A stretch of 60,593 bases of DNA from JAHJDS01 sp964569795 (GCA_964569795.1 CAZMVB010000024.1:1-60593), one strand, 5' to 3'; positions 1-8,854 are shown, counted from the first letter of the stretch. The notes: generated from the sequence alone by a model not told the origin. Made by a program: numbers and translations.

Positions 1-187
1 GGGAAGGGAGATAGAGCGAGACCACGTCGTCCGGTTTGAGGCCCGTGGCCAGCAGGCCGGTGGCCACCCGGTTGACCAGGCGGTCCAGCTCGGCGTAGCT
101 GATCCGTCGATCCTCGAAGATGATCGCCGTCTTGTCGGGAGTCCGCTGGGCGTGCCCGGTGATGATGCGCGAAGCGTTCAGGTTCAT
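1..187 (-). CDS. AMP-dependent acyl-CoA synthetase/ligase (5' end only)
   Basis: Only the first 62 codons lie in the window; the gene continues past position 1. It starts at an ATG (complement of 185-187). The translation has the N-terminal pattern of the adenylate-forming acyl-CoA ligase family: a segment ending in RTPDKTAIIFEDRRISYAEL, the usual 'P-x-K-x-A' entry into the domain, then a helix with 'LDRLVNRVATGLLATGLKPDD'-type spacing and the strand 'VSLYLP'. Such enzymes activate a carboxylic acid to acyl-AMP and then acyl-CoA in the cytoplasm. The substrate cannot be read from this fragment because the A3, A5 and A8 motifs are outside. It is separated from the molybdenum hydroxylase genes upstream by a terminator at 401-438, so it is its own transcription unit. 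Confidence 0.85.
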   Translation of the reverse strand, partial: MNLNASRIITGHAQRTPDKTAIIFEDRRISYAELDRLVNRVATGLLATGLKPDDVVSLYLPS

Positions 188-400
188 GGTCCACCCCCTT
201 CGCTCGACCCGTGCCGTGCCTCCGGACGGGAACGCACCTAGTAAACCGGGCACCATACTGTCATAACCTATCTCCGATGACAACCCCTCGGACCCGCCTT
301 GGCCGGACCATGACCGGGGCCGGACGCCGCCTCAAAGACGATACGATCCATCTGAGACTGCTGGTTCCGAGCTGACCTGCCTTGCGACTCGGCGTTACCA

Positions 401-438
401 AAACAAAAATCCGGCCCGCCCCCGAGGGAGCGGGCCGG
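401..438 (-). terminator. Rho-independent terminator of the IorAB-like operon
   Basis: Read on the minus strand, a perfect 9-bp GC stem (411-419 with 430-438) is followed directly by ATTTTTGTTTT. It lies 48 bases beyond the stop of the large molybdenum hydroxylase subunit and is a textbook intrinsic terminator. Confidence 0.9.
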
Positions 439-485
439 AGCTCGTTGGTGATTATAAGGGAGGCGGGGCGCCTCCCCGGGGGTGG

Positions 486-2678
486 TCAGGCCTTTTTGGC
501 CTGGGCGATGGCCGCCGGGGTGAGAGGCATGCGCCGGACGCGCTTGCCGGTCAGTTCGAAGAGGGCGTTGGCCACGGCCGGGGCCAGGGGCGGGACGCCC
601 GGCTCGCCGATGCCGCCGACGGCATCGGTGCTCTTGATCACCTTGACGTGGATGTCCGGGACATCGCCCATCCGAATGACCTCGTAGTCGTTCCAGTTGG
701 AGGAGGCCACGCCGCCCTTGGCAAACTTGACCTCTTCCATGAGCACCGTGCTGGCGGCCATGGTCACCGCGCCCTCGATCTGGGCTATTAGTGCATCGGG
801 ATTGACCGCCGGACCACAGTCCACGGCCACGTCCACCCGGTTGACCTTGAGGGCGCCCTTCTTGGTCAGCGAGACCTCGGCCACCTGGGCGACGTAGGTG
901 CCGAAGCAGGTGTGCTGGGCGATGCCCCGGGCCCGACCCTTGGGCAGGGGGCTGCCCCACTTGGCCATCTTGGCCACGGTCCTCAGCGCCCGCTGGGCCC
1001 GGGGTTTGCCCGCAAGAGCCGCCAGGCGGAAGGCCAGCGGGTCCTGGCCGGCGGCCCGGGCCAGTTCGTCCATGAAGCACTCCACGGCAAAGGCGTTGGG
1101 CGCGTTCTGGACCGAGCGCCAGGGGGTCACCAGCACCGGCAGATCGGTCAGGGTCAGGTCCACCGAGTAGTTGGCCAGGGGATAGTTGAAGGGGCTCTTG
1201 AACGGCGTCACGGGCGGATCGAACAGGCCCCAGAGACAGAAGAGGTCGATCCCCTTTTTCACCGGGATGTGCAGGTACTTGGACAGGGAGAGTGAGGCCA
1301 GCTTGTGCTGCCAGGCGACGATCCGGCCGCTTTTGTCCAGACCGCCCCTGACCACGTGGGCGGCCGGGGCCCGGAAGAAGTCCCACTTGATGTCGTCTTC
1401 GCGGCTATAGACCACCTTTACCGGCTTGCCCAGGATCTTGGAGCAGATCCCCGCCTCGACGGCGAAATCGGGCATGGCGCGGCGGCCCAGACCGCTGCCC
1501 AGATAAGTGGTGTTGACGAAGACCTTTGACGGAGGCAGCTTGCACACCTGGGCCAGGACCTTCTGGGTGACGAGCTGGCCCTGGGTGGAACCGTACAGGT
1601 CCAGCCGGTCCTTCTGGTAGTGGGCCGTGAAGTTCAAGGGCTCCATGGTGGTGTGGGCCACACAGGGCACGTAGTAGCGGGCCTCGATCACCTTGGCCGC
1701 CTTCTTGAGCGCCGCGGCCGGATTCCCCCTGGTGAAGGCGTTGTTCCCGCCCTTGGCCAGGTCGGCGAACAGCCTTTTCTCGAGGTAGGCCGAGTCCATC
1801 TGGGGGTGTGAGCCGGGGCCCCACTTGACCGCCAGGGCGTCGCGTCCCTTCATGGCGGCGAAGGTGCTCTTGGCCATGACCGCCACGCCCATGGGCAGGG
1901 GAACGACCTTGACCACGCCGGGCACGGCCATGGCCGCCTTGGCGTCGAACTTCTTGGGCTTGGCCCCATAGGCCGGGGGACGGGCCAGGACGGCGTAGTG
2001 GAGGTCCGGGAGTTCCACGTCGAGTCCGAACACGGCCTTGCCGGCCACCTTGGCCGGGATGTCCACCCGGGCCATGAACTTGCCCATGTAGCGAAACTGG
2101 CTCGGTTTCTTGAGCCGGGGCTTCTTGGGTACGGGCAGCTTGGCCGCGGCCATGGCCAACTGGCCGTAGGTGGCCCGTTTCTTGGTCTTGGTGTGCCGGA
2201 CCACGTTCATCTCGGCCACGCACTCGGCCACGGGCACCTTCCACCTTCGGGACGCGGCCTGGATCAGCATCTTGCGACCGGCCGCGCCGGCCTGGCGCAG
2301 GATGTCGCGCCAGGCTCGAACGCTGGCGCTGGCCACGGTGAGCTGGTCGCCCAGCAGCGGATTCTTGAACTGATTGCCCGCCGGCGACTGGGCAACCTTG
2401 ACCCGGGCCCAGTCGGCATCGAGCTCGTCGGCGACGATCATGGCCAGGGTGGTGCTGATGCCCTGGCCCATCTCGGAACAGGGCACCAGGACGTTGACGT
2501 AGTTGTCGGGGGTGACGGTGAACAGGGCGCTGGTCGAAAGTCCCTTCATGGCCTGTTGGCTCATGGCCGAGGCGTTGACCAGGCCGACTCCCAGGGGCGT
2601 GGCCGTGGCGGCGATGGTCAGACCCAAGGCGCCGGTGGCCTCCTTCAGGAAGGCGCGTCGAGAAATTTCCCGGGTCAT
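486..2678 (-). CDS. Molybdopterin-binding subunit of a xanthine-oxidase-family hydroxylase (IorB-like, Tat-exported)
   Basis: A 730-aa protein of the xanthine dehydrogenase / isoquinoline 1-oxidoreductase beta-subunit family. It starts at the ATG at 2678, two bases after the stop of the small subunit. The N-terminus carries a twin-arginine signal (SRRAFLK, residues 6-12) followed by a hydrophobic Ala/Leu/Thr stretch, so the holoenzyme is probably exported folded with its cofactor. Family marks include the early motif EMGQGISTTLAMIVADELD, the cofactor-binding GLGRRAMPDF in the middle, and a C-terminal GGIGEPGVPP containing the catalytic Glu of molybdenum hydroxylases. The partner at 2681-3133 supplies two [2Fe-2S] clusters. 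No FAD subunit is present, as is usual for IorAB-type enzymes that pass electrons to a cytochrome. The substrate (N-heterocycle or aldehyde) cannot be decided. These enzymes need a terminal Mo=S ligand, which makes the adjacent desulfurase fusion noteworthy. Confidence 0.92.
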   Translation of the reverse strand: MTREISRRAFLKEATGALGLTIAATATPLGVGLVNASAMSQQAMKGLSTSALFTVTPDNYVNVLVPCSEMGQGISTTLAMIVADELDADWARVKVAQSPAGNQFKNPLLGDQLTVASASVRAWRDILRQAGAAGRKMLIQAASRRWKVPVAECVAEMNVVRHTKTKKRATYGQLAMAAAKLPVPKKPRLKKPSQFRYMGKFMARVDIPAKVAGKAVFGLDVELPDLHYAVLARPPAYGAKPKKFDAKAAMAVPGVVKVVPLPMGVAVMAKSTFAAMKGRDALAVKWGPGSHPQMDSAYLEKRLFADLAKGGNNAFTRGNPAAALKKAAKVIEARYYVPCVAHTTMEPLNFTAHYQKDRLDLYGSTQGQLVTQKVLAQVCKLPPSKVFVNTTYLGSGLGRRAMPDFAVEAGICSKILGKPVKVVYSREDDIKWDFFRAPAAHVVRGGLDKSGRIVAWQHKLASLSLSKYLHIPVKKGIDLFCLWGLFDPPVTPFKSPFNYPLANYSVDLTLTDLPVLVTPWRSVQNAPNAFAVECFMDELARAAGQDPLAFRLAALAGKPRAQRALRTVAKMAKWGSPLPKGRARGIAQHTCFGTYVAQVAEVSLTKKGALKVNRVDVAVDCGPAVNPDALIAQIEGAVTMAASTVLMEEVKFAKGGVASSNWNDYEVIRMGDVPDIHVKVIKSTDAVGGIGEPGVPPLAPAVANALFELTGKRVRRMPLTPAAIAQAKKA

Positions 2679-2680
2679 GA

Positions 2681-3133
2681 TCACACCCCCTTTCTCTTGA
2701 GCGCCACGGCGGTGGACACGCCCTTCTTGATCCGGGCGTGGGAGCCGCAGCGGCAGATCACGTCGTCCAGCGAATCGATGATGTCCTGGGGCTTGGCCTT
2801 TTTGTCCACCATCGAGGCCACCTTCATCATGATCCCCGGCTGGCAGTAGCCGCACTGGGGCACCTGCTCCTTGATCCAGGCCTTCTTGACCGGATGGTTG
2901 GCGGGGAGACCTTCAATGGTGGTTATCTTCTTGCCCTGGACGTCGGCGACCTTGGTGATGCAGGACCGCTCGGCCGAGCCGTTGATGATGACCGTGCACG
3001 ACCCGCACTCACCGATGCCGCAGCCGAATTTGGTGCCCGTCAGCTTGACGTTGTCCCGGATGGCCCAGAGCAAGGGCGTGTCCCCCGGGATGTTCAGTTT
3101 GTATTCCTTGCCGTTGATATTGAGAGAAACCAT
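2681..3133 (-). CDS. [2Fe-2S] small subunit of the molybdenum hydroxylase (IorA-like)
   Basis: A 150-aa ferredoxin-type subunit. The plant-type [2Fe-2S] site is C-x4-C-x2-C...C, seen as CGIGECGSC followed by a Cys about 12 residues later. The second, all-helical [2Fe-2S] domain shows CGYCQPG and CRCGSHARI. Length and order match the CoxS/IorA family. I chose the ATG at 3133 because an AAGGGGG ribosome site sits seven bases upstream; a GTG six bases earlier would overlap that site. The gene is two bases from its partner, so the two are translationally coupled. It carries electrons from the Mo centre to an external acceptor. Confidence 0.93.
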   Translation of the reverse strand: MVSLNINGKEYKLNIPGDTPLLWAIRDNVKLTGTKFGCGIGECGSCTVIINGSAERSCITKVADVQGKKITTIEGLPANHPVKKAWIKEQVPQCGYCQPGIMMKVASMVDKKAKPQDIIDSLDDVICRCGSHARIKKGVSTAVALKRKGV

Positions 3134-3252
3134 CCACACACCCCCTTGCTCAAAGGCCGGCCCCGAAGCTCAACCTTTTTTCAACAAAAGCACAAACCTG
3201 CCCGCCTTGTTTTGCGCCGCCGGGACCTGCTCGTACCGGCCGGGAGTGCGGG

Positions 3253-3280
3253 TTGACTTGGCCGGGTCTCGTGTTAGGCT
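3253..3280 (+). promoter_or_regulatory. Probable sigma-70 promoter of the molybdoenzyme-desulfurase fusion gene
   Basis: TTGACT (3253-3258) and TAGGCT (3275-3280) are separated by 16 bases, about 30 bases upstream of the ATG, leaving a short leader with an AAAGGAGA ribosome site. It sits in the 177-base divergent gap between the two molybdoenzyme units. Spotted by eye only. Confidence 0.45.
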
Positions 3281-3310
3281 TCAATTAAGCCCCCTCAGTG
3301 AAAGGAGACC

Positions 3311-6300
3311 ATGACCAGCAATCCCCACGAACGGCGCGCCCTGTGCGGCATCTGTCCGGCCGGGTGCCCGGTGAAGGTGACCTTTGACCGCCCGGGGCCG
3401 GACAGGAAGATCGTGTCCGTCCGGGCCGACGATTCCACGCCGCTGGGCATCATCTGCAAGCTGGGCGAGCACTCGCCCCAGATCGTTTACTCCGAGCATC
3501 GGCTCCGCCAGCCGCTACGCCGCGTCGGTCCCAAGGGCACCTTCGAATTCGAGCCCATCACCTGGGAGGCGGCCTTTGATGAGATCGTGGGCCGGCTCCA
3601 GAAAATCAAGGCCGAATCCGGTCCCGAGGCCGCGGCCATCTACACCGGCCGGGGCTCGTTCGAACTGGCCATGTGCGATCTGTTCCAGCCCAAAGACGTG
3701 GCCATCTCCTCGGCCTCGAGCGTGCTCTTTCCCTTTGGCTCGCCCAACACCATGGGCGTCGGGGCCCTGTGCTATGTGTCCATGGCCATGATCGCCCCCC
3801 ACGTGACCATGGGCGGCATTTTCCATACCATGTTCTCGGACATCGAGAACGCCGAATTGATCGTCGTCTGGGGGGCCAACCCGGCCACCGACTCGCCGCC
3901 CCTGGACCTGAGGCGGATCATGGCCGCCCGGAGCCGGGGCGCCATGGTGAAGGTCATCGATCCCCGCCGGACCCACACCGCCAAGGCGACCGACGCCCAG
4001 TGGATCCCCATCCGGCCCGGCACCGACGGGGCCCTGGCCCTGGGGCTGTGTCAGGTCCTGATCGAGGAGGAACTCTTTGACGAGGCCTTTGTCGATCATT
4101 TTTCGCTCGGCTTTGACGAGTTCGCCACCTACGTCCAGCACTTCCGGCCCGAGGTGGTCGAGTCCATCACCGGCGTGCCGCAGAACGTGGTCCGCGACCT
4201 GGCCCGGGACCTGGCCACGGCCCACGGCGCGGCCCCGGTGATGTACTCCGGCCTGGAGTACAGCGACTCGGGCGTCCAGGCCATCCGGGCGACGATGATC
4301 CTGTGGGCCCTGGCCGGGCAGATGGACGTGCCCGGCGGGCGCTGCTTTTCGATGAAGGAGAACTTCTTCCCCATCAACAAGGACGGCCTGGTGGCCAACC
4401 CGGACCTGGGCCGGGCCCTGGGCCGGGACCTGTTCCCCATCTACAGCGCCTATCGCGGCGAGTCCCACGCCAACGCCCTGCCCGACGCCGTGCTCCGGGG
4501 CCGGCCCTATCCCATCCGGTCACTGATCGTCCTCGGCGCGTCCATGACCACCGCCTGGCCCCAGCCCCGGGTCTGGCAAGAGACCCTGGGCGCCCTGGAT
4601 TTCTTGGTCTGCATCGACCTGAACCTGACGGCCGACTGCGCCTGGGCCGACATCGTGCTGCCGGCCGCGACCTATTACGAGATCGAGTCGTACATGACCT
4701 ACGGCCCGCTCTTCCGGATCCGGGAAAAGGTCATCGAGCCCGTGGGCCAGGCCCGCAACGCCTTTCTGATCATGAGCCAACTGGCCGATCGGCTGGGCTA
4801 CGGGCACCTCTATCCCCAGAGCGAAGACGAAATTCTCCGACGGGTCCTGGACGGCTCGGGATTTTCCCTGGAGGACGTCCGGGCCGCGGGCGGCCAGGTC
4901 CAGGTGTCGCCGGTGATGATGCAGTACCAGAAGTGGACCAAGGGACTGCTCCGGCCCGACGGCCGGCCCGGATTCGACACGCCGACCGGCAGGTTCGAGA
5001 TCGCCTCGACCATCCTCGAGGAGCACGGCTACGATCCCCTGCCGGTCTATACCGAGCCGGCCGAGGGCCCCCTGGGCAGCCCGGAGATTTTCGGGGACTT
5101 TCCCCTGGTCTTCAACTCCGGGGCCCGGGTGACCACCGACTTCAGGAGCCAGTTCCACCACGTCCCCGGGCTTTTGCGTGAAAGGCCCGAACCGACCGTC
5201 ATGATCAATACCCATGACGCCGCGGCCCGGGGCATCGGCCACGGCGATCAGGTCTGGCTCAAAAGCCCGCGGGGCCGGGTCAGGATGCGGGCCCTGGTCA
5301 CGGACGACATCATGGTCGGCGCGGTGGACGCCAACATGGGCGGCGGCGGGCCCCTGGGCCCTGAGGCCTGGCGGGAATGCAACGTCAACGACCTGACCGA
5401 TCTGCGCTACGACCCCATCTCCGGCTTCCCGATCTACAAGACCCTGCTCTGCCAGGTGACCCGGGCGGAGGGGACCGGAGAGGCCCTGGCCCTTGATTCG
5501 GGCGAGGGCCCGGCCGCGGACCGGATCGAGGCGGCGGCCCGGCCGGCGCCCGCGGCCCGGGTCTATCTGGATCACAACGCCACCACCAGCCTCGATCCCG
5601 AGGTGGCCGCCGAACTGAAGCGGCCGGAATTTTCCGGCAATCCGTCGTCCATCTATGCCGAGGGCCGCCGGGCCAAGGCCGCATTGGACGAGGCCCGGCG
5701 CCGGGTGGCCCGGTTCATCGGGGCCAGCGCCCGGCGGATCGTCTTCACCGGCGGGGGTTCGGAGGCCAACAATTTGGCGATCAAGGGCGCAGCCCTGGCC
5801 GCGGTTGACGGCCGGCGGCACCTCGTCACCACGTCCATCGAGCACCCCTCGGTCCTGAAGACCTGCAGGTGGCTGGAAAGCATCGGCTTCGAGGTGACCT
5901 ATCTGCCCGTGGACCAGACCGGCCGGGTCGATCCAGGCGACCTGGCCGCCGCCCTGACCGAGCGGACCGGACTGGTCAGCATCATGGCCGCCAACAACGA
6001 GACCGGGACGATCCAGCCCATCGCCGAACTGGCCGCCCTGGCCCGGGAGCGGGGGGTCTTGTTCCACACCGACGCCGTGCAGGCCGTGGGCAAGATCGAG
6101 GTGGACGTCGAGTCGTGGGGGGTGGACCTGCTGACCCTGTCCGGGCACAAGTTCCACGGCCCCAAGGGGATCGGGGCGCTGTACGTCCGAAAGGGCGTCC
6201 CCCTGACGCCGCTGGTCCACGGCGGGTCCCAGGAAGGGGGCCTCCGGGCCGGCACGGAAAATACGATCGGCATCGTCGGCCTGGGACGGGCGGCCGAACT

Positions 6301-6709
6301 GGCCGCCAGCCGCCTGCCGGACATGGACACCCGGGTGCGGGCCCTGCGGGACCGGTTGCTGGCCGGGCTCCAAGAGGTCGCGCCCGGCCTGAGGCTCAAC
6401 GGCCACCCCACGGAGCGCCTGCCCAACACCCTCAACGTGTCCCTGCCCGGCGTCCGCGGCGAGTCCATGGTCCTGGCCCTGGACCAGCGCGGGATCTCGC
6501 TGTCCTCGGGCTCGGCCTGCCGGAGCGGATCGCCCGAGCCGTCCCACGCCCTGCTGGCCATGGGTCTGTCCCAGGAGGAGGCCCACGGCGCCCTGCGGTT
6601 TTCGCTGGGGATCGACAACACCGCTGACGAGATCGACCGGACCGCCCTGGCCGTGGCCCAGGTCCTGCGCGACGCGGCCGGCCTGGTTCGGTTCGTGCCC
6701 TGCCGGTGA
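3311..6709 (+). CDS. Molybdopterin oxidoreductase fused to a cysteine desulfurase
   Basis: One uninterrupted 1132-aa reading frame holding two complete enzymes. Residues 1 to about 715 are a DMSO-reductase-superfamily catalytic subunit: an N-terminal [4Fe-4S] site C12-x2-C15-x3-C19-x29-C49, a probable Mo ligand Cys154 (in GALCYVSM), a middle MGD-binding region, and a C-terminal molydopterin-dinucleotide-binding beta domain ending near YKTLLCQVTR. An Ala/Pro/Gly-rich linker of about 35 residues leads into residues 749-1125, a NifS/IscS-type PLP enzyme: YLDHNATT start, HTDAVQAVGK, PLP Lys947 in SGHKFHGPKG, RAGTEN, and active-site Cys1070 in SSGSACRSG. All key residues of both halves are kept. 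The family knowledge that IscS/FdhD sulfurate bis-MGD formate dehydrogenases suggests that the C-terminal half supplies the sulfido ligand in cis; that is inference. No Tat signal is seen, so it is probably cytoplasmic. The start is set by AAAGGAGACC just upstream of the ATG. Confidence 0.93.
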   Translation: MTSNPHERRALCGICPAGCPVKVTFDRPGPDRKIVSVRADDSTPLGIICKLGEHSPQIVYSEHRLRQPLRRVGPKGTFEFEPITWEAAFDEIVGRLQKIKAESGPEAAAIYTGRGSFELAMCDLFQPKDVAISSASSVLFPFGSPNTMGVGALCYVSMAMIAPHVTMGGIFHTMFSDIENAELIVVWGANPATDSPPLDLRRIMAARSRGAMVKVIDPRRTHTAKATDAQWIPIRPGTDGALALGLCQVLIEEELFDEAFVDHFSLGFDEFATYVQHFRPEVVESITGVPQNVVRDLARDLATAHGAAPVMYSGLEYSDSGVQAIRATMILWALAGQMDVPGGRCFSMKENFFPINKDGLVANPDLGRALGRDLFPIYSAYRGESHANALPDAVLRGRPYPIRSLIVLGASMTTAWPQPRVWQETLGALDFLVCIDLNLTADCAWADIVLPAATYYEIESYMTYGPLFRIREKVIEPVGQARNAFLIMSQLADRLGYGHLYPQSEDEILRRVLDGSGFSLEDVRAAGGQVQVSPVMMQYQKWTKGLLRPDGRPGFDTPTGRFEIASTILEEHGYDPLPVYTEPAEGPLGSPEIFGDFPLVFNSGARVTTDFRSQFHHVPGLLRERPEPTVMINTHDAAARGIGHGDQVWLKSPRGRVRMRALVTDDIMVGAVDANMGGGGPLGPEAWRECNVNDLTDLRYDPISGFPIYKTLLCQVTRAEGTGEALALDSGEGPAADRIEAAARPAPAARVYLDHNATTSLDPEVAAELKRPEFSGNPSSIYAEGRRAKAALDEARRRVARFIGASARRIVFTGGGSEANNLAIKGAALAAVDGRRHLVTTSIEHPSVLKTCRWLESIGFEVTYLPVDQTGRVDPGDLAAALTERTGLVSIMAANNETGTIQPIAELAALARERGVLFHTDAVQAVGKIEVDVESWGVDLLTLSGHKFHGPKGIGALYVRKGVPLTPLVHGGSQEGGLRAGTENTIGIVGLGRAAELAASRLPDMDTRVRALRDRLLAGLQEVAPGLRLNGHPTERLPNTLNVSLPGVRGESMVLALDQRGISLSSGSACRSGSPEPSHALLAMGLSQEEAHGALRFSLGIDNTADEIDRTALAVAQVLRDAAGLVRFVPCR

Positions 6710-6817
6710 TTAACCCGGATTATTATTGTCCGTCCCCTTGAGGACCGATTTTTCGGCCGATATGATTAAGCAATTGCTACCGTCCAACCGCCCATCAGTT
6801 CCAGGGGGAAATCAGCC

Positions 6818-7816
6818 TTGGAGGCCGCCGAAATTCTTCAAGACGACCGGCTCGAAATCAGAAATTACATTGACGTCGATCTGCACGACCAGATGCGCCG
6901 CGACGTGCGGGCCGGCCTGAGTCGGGACCAGAAGACGGTCCCCTGCAAATACCTCTACGACGAACGCGGATCACAACTATTCGAGGAAATCTGCGCCACC
7001 CCCGAGTATTACCCCACCCGGATCGAGCTGGATATTCTCGACCGGCACGCCGACGACATCATGTCCTTTTTCCGCGGCCGGGGCGGGAACCTGGTCGAGA
7101 TGGGCTCCGGGTCCAACACCAAGATCCGCCGGCTGCTCGACGCCCTGGACGGCCAGGACCGGGAAAGGGTCTGCTACGTGCCCCTGGACATCAGCCCGGC
7201 GGCCCTGATCGAGGCCTCGCGGGAGCTTTTGGACCTGTACGACGACCTCGAGGTCGTGGGGCTGGTGGCCGACTTCACCCGGCACCTGCACCTCCTGCCC
7301 GGGGGCCGGAAAATGATCGCCTTTTTCGGCAGCTCCCTGGGCAACTTCCCCCCCCAGGCGGCGGCCGACCTGCTCCAGGGCGTGGCCCGGGCCATGAACC
7401 CCGGGGACCGCTTTCTCCTCGGCCTGGACATGGTCAAGAACCCGGCGGTCATCGAGGCGGCCTACAATGACCGCCAGGGCGTCACCCGCCAGTTCAACCG
7501 CAACCTGCTCCGCCACCTGAACCGCGCCCTGGGGGCTGACTTCAATCCGGCCGATTTCGATCACCTGGCCTTTTACGACCAGGATCACGACTGGGTCGAG
7601 GTCCACCTTAAGGCCAAGCGCCCCGTACGGGTGTCCATCGACGACCTGTCCATGACCGTCGAGTTCGAGGCGGGCGAGACCATCCACACCGAGATCTGCC
7701 GCAAGTTCTCCCGGGAGGCCGCCGAGCAGACCTTTGCCCGGGCCGGCCTGCGTTCGGTCAAATGGCACACCGATCCGCGAGGGTGGTGTTCGCTGGTCCA
7801 GCTGGCCAGGCAATAG
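6818..7816 (+). CDS. egtD: EgtD-family L-histidine N-alpha-methyltransferase
   Basis: A 332-aa SAM-dependent methyltransferase of the EgtD/DUF2260 family, which trimethylates histidine to hercynine in ergothioneine synthesis. Recognisable parts are KYLYDERGSQLFEEI (44-58), YPTRIE (65-70), the SAM loop VEMGSGSN (93-100), FFGSSLGNF (169-177) and the C-terminal TEICRKF. In characterised EgtD that last region reads roughly TE-x-S-x-KF and binds the histidine imidazole; here the Ser position looks like Cys, so the exact substrate is less certain. It starts at a TTG (6818) seven bases after GGGGGAA; no better start is visible. No egtB or ovoA-like sulfoxide synthase lies in the window. Confidence 0.88.
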   Translation: MEAAEILQDDRLEIRNYIDVDLHDQMRRDVRAGLSRDQKTVPCKYLYDERGSQLFEEICATPEYYPTRIELDILDRHADDIMSFFRGRGGNLVEMGSGSNTKIRRLLDALDGQDRERVCYVPLDISPAALIEASRELLDLYDDLEVVGLVADFTRHLHLLPGGRKMIAFFGSSLGNFPPQAAADLLQGVARAMNPGDRFLLGLDMVKNPAVIEAAYNDRQGVTRQFNRNLLRHLNRALGADFNPADFDHLAFYDQDHDWVEVHLKAKRPVRVSIDDLSMTVEFEAGETIHTEICRKFSREAAEQTFARAGLRSVKWHTDPRGWCSLVQLARQ

Positions 7817-7891
7817 TCATTGATCTGACTGAAAACCGGCCGGTCCGGCCGGAGAAGACCTCGTTCCGACGACCATCTCCTCGAAACCAAA

Positions 7892-7920
7892 CGGCGGCCA
7901 GGACCACGTCCTGACCGCCG
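7892..7920. terminator. Hairpin between convergent genes, likely bidirectional terminator
   Basis: A 13-bp stem with one C/A mismatch (7892-7904 with 7908-7920) and a 3-base loop, in the gap between the convergent egtD-like and kinase-like genes. On the plus strand TCTTTT follows after a few bases, and on the minus strand TTTGGTTT follows. Confidence 0.7.
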
Positions 7921-7941
7921 CGTCGGGTCTTTTGGGCCGGA

Positions 7942-8754
7942 TCAGAAGGGCACGAAGTTGGACGGGGCCACGCCCACCTGGACGTTCTTGACCCCCTCGA
8001 TATCCTCGACCGCGCCCCGGGCCTTGCGGGTCACCATCTCCTCCTGGATGATCGAGGCGTTGATCCGGGCGAAGACCTCGCCGTCGCGGACCTGGACGTC
8101 CACGTCGGGGAAGACCTGGAGCAGCCGGGCCTCGACCTTGGCCTCCAGGGCCCGGTCCTCCAGCATCCGCAGCATGTGCGGCATGTGACCGTTGGTCGAG
8201 ATCTTCATGGCGCCGACGATGATCTCCACGGCCTGCTCCACGGTGATGCCCTGGAGGTTGACGTAGATGTCGTAGAGTCCGGGATCGTGGTTGTCCTGGC
8301 CGTAGAGGTACTTGGTCCAGCCCCGGCGCTCGGAGTCCAGGCGGTCGATCCGCCGGCGGGCCTCGTCACGGTCGGTCAGCCCCTCGCGGCGCATCTCCTC
8401 CTGGATCCGGTCGTCCCGGTCGGTGACGACCCTGACCTTGAACACGTGGGGCACGCCGGCCAGGAAGACGTGACCGGCCAGACCGTGATAGACCACGTTG
8501 TCCCGTCGCATGTGCTCGAAAAAGGCCGCCCGGAACATGGCCACGTACCGCTCCTTCTTGGACAGATACCGCTCCAGGACCCGGGGGGAATCGTGCAGGG
8601 CGTGCTTCATGGCCGCCTGGGGCAGATTGTAGGCCTGACAGGCCTCGTGGATGACCTCGGGACCGATGCATTCGTATCCCAGCTTGTCAGCCACCTTTTC
8701 GGCTATTTCCTTGCCATGACTGAAGGAGTCATGGGAGATGGTGATAATGGCCAT
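7942..8754 (-). CDS. Cytidylate-kinase-like protein with C-terminal BON-like domain
   Basis: A 270-aa protein starting at an ATG preceded by GGGGG. Residues 1 to about 190 resemble the Cytidylate_kin2 family (P-loop NTPase fold): MAIITISHDSFSHG at the N-terminus is the degenerate P-loop typical of this family, and VRVVTDRDDRIQEEMRREG with a downstream DRLDSERRGWTKYLYG corresponds to the lid region with Arg residues. The last 80 or so residues (LEDRALEAKVEARLL ... GVKNVQVGV) look like a BON-type alpha/beta module. Members are common in delta-proteobacteria as stand-alone genes, and their physiological substrate is not established. The long AT-rich upstream region carries a repeat and a palindrome listed separately. 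Confidence 0.75.
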   Translation of the reverse strand: MAIITISHDSFSHGKEIAEKVADKLGYECIGPEVIHEACQAYNLPQAAMKHALHDSPRVLERYLSKKERYVAMFRAAFFEHMRRDNVVYHGLAGHVFLAGVPHVFKVRVVTDRDDRIQEEMRREGLTDRDEARRRIDRLDSERRGWTKYLYGQDNHDPGLYDIYVNLQGITVEQAVEIIVGAMKISTNGHMPHMLRMLEDRALEAKVEARLLQVFPDVDVQVRDGEVFARINASIIQEEMVTRKARGAVEDIEGVKNVQVGVAPSNFVPF

Positions 8755-8812
8755 TTGATTACCCCCTGTTGGTCAGTCGGTCCTGCCCCGCTTTTCCAAT
8801 CAGTCTGGCCCG

Positions 8813-8854
8813 ACTTGGCCGCCGGTCTGTCCCTACTTGGCCGCCGGTTTGTCC
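8813..8854. repeat. Two direct copies of a 20-base unit
   Basis: ACTTGGCCGCCGGTCTGTCC at 8813-8832 recurs at 8835-8854 with one change (C to T), giving a 22-base period, i.e. about two helical turns. It lies 60-100 bases upstream of the kinase-like gene. It could be a pair of regulator sites; only two copies exist. Confidence 0.6.

Noticed and set aside
4520..6586. 688-codon open frame antisense to the molybdoenzyme-desulfurase fusion
   Set aside because: Low-complexity Gly/Pro/Gln/His-rich translation typical of the reverse strand of GC-rich genes; no domain, and the plus strand has two complete enzymes.
8813..8854. Direct repeat as remnant CRISPR
   Set aside because: Only two copies separated by two bases, with no spacer-sized gap and no cas genes.
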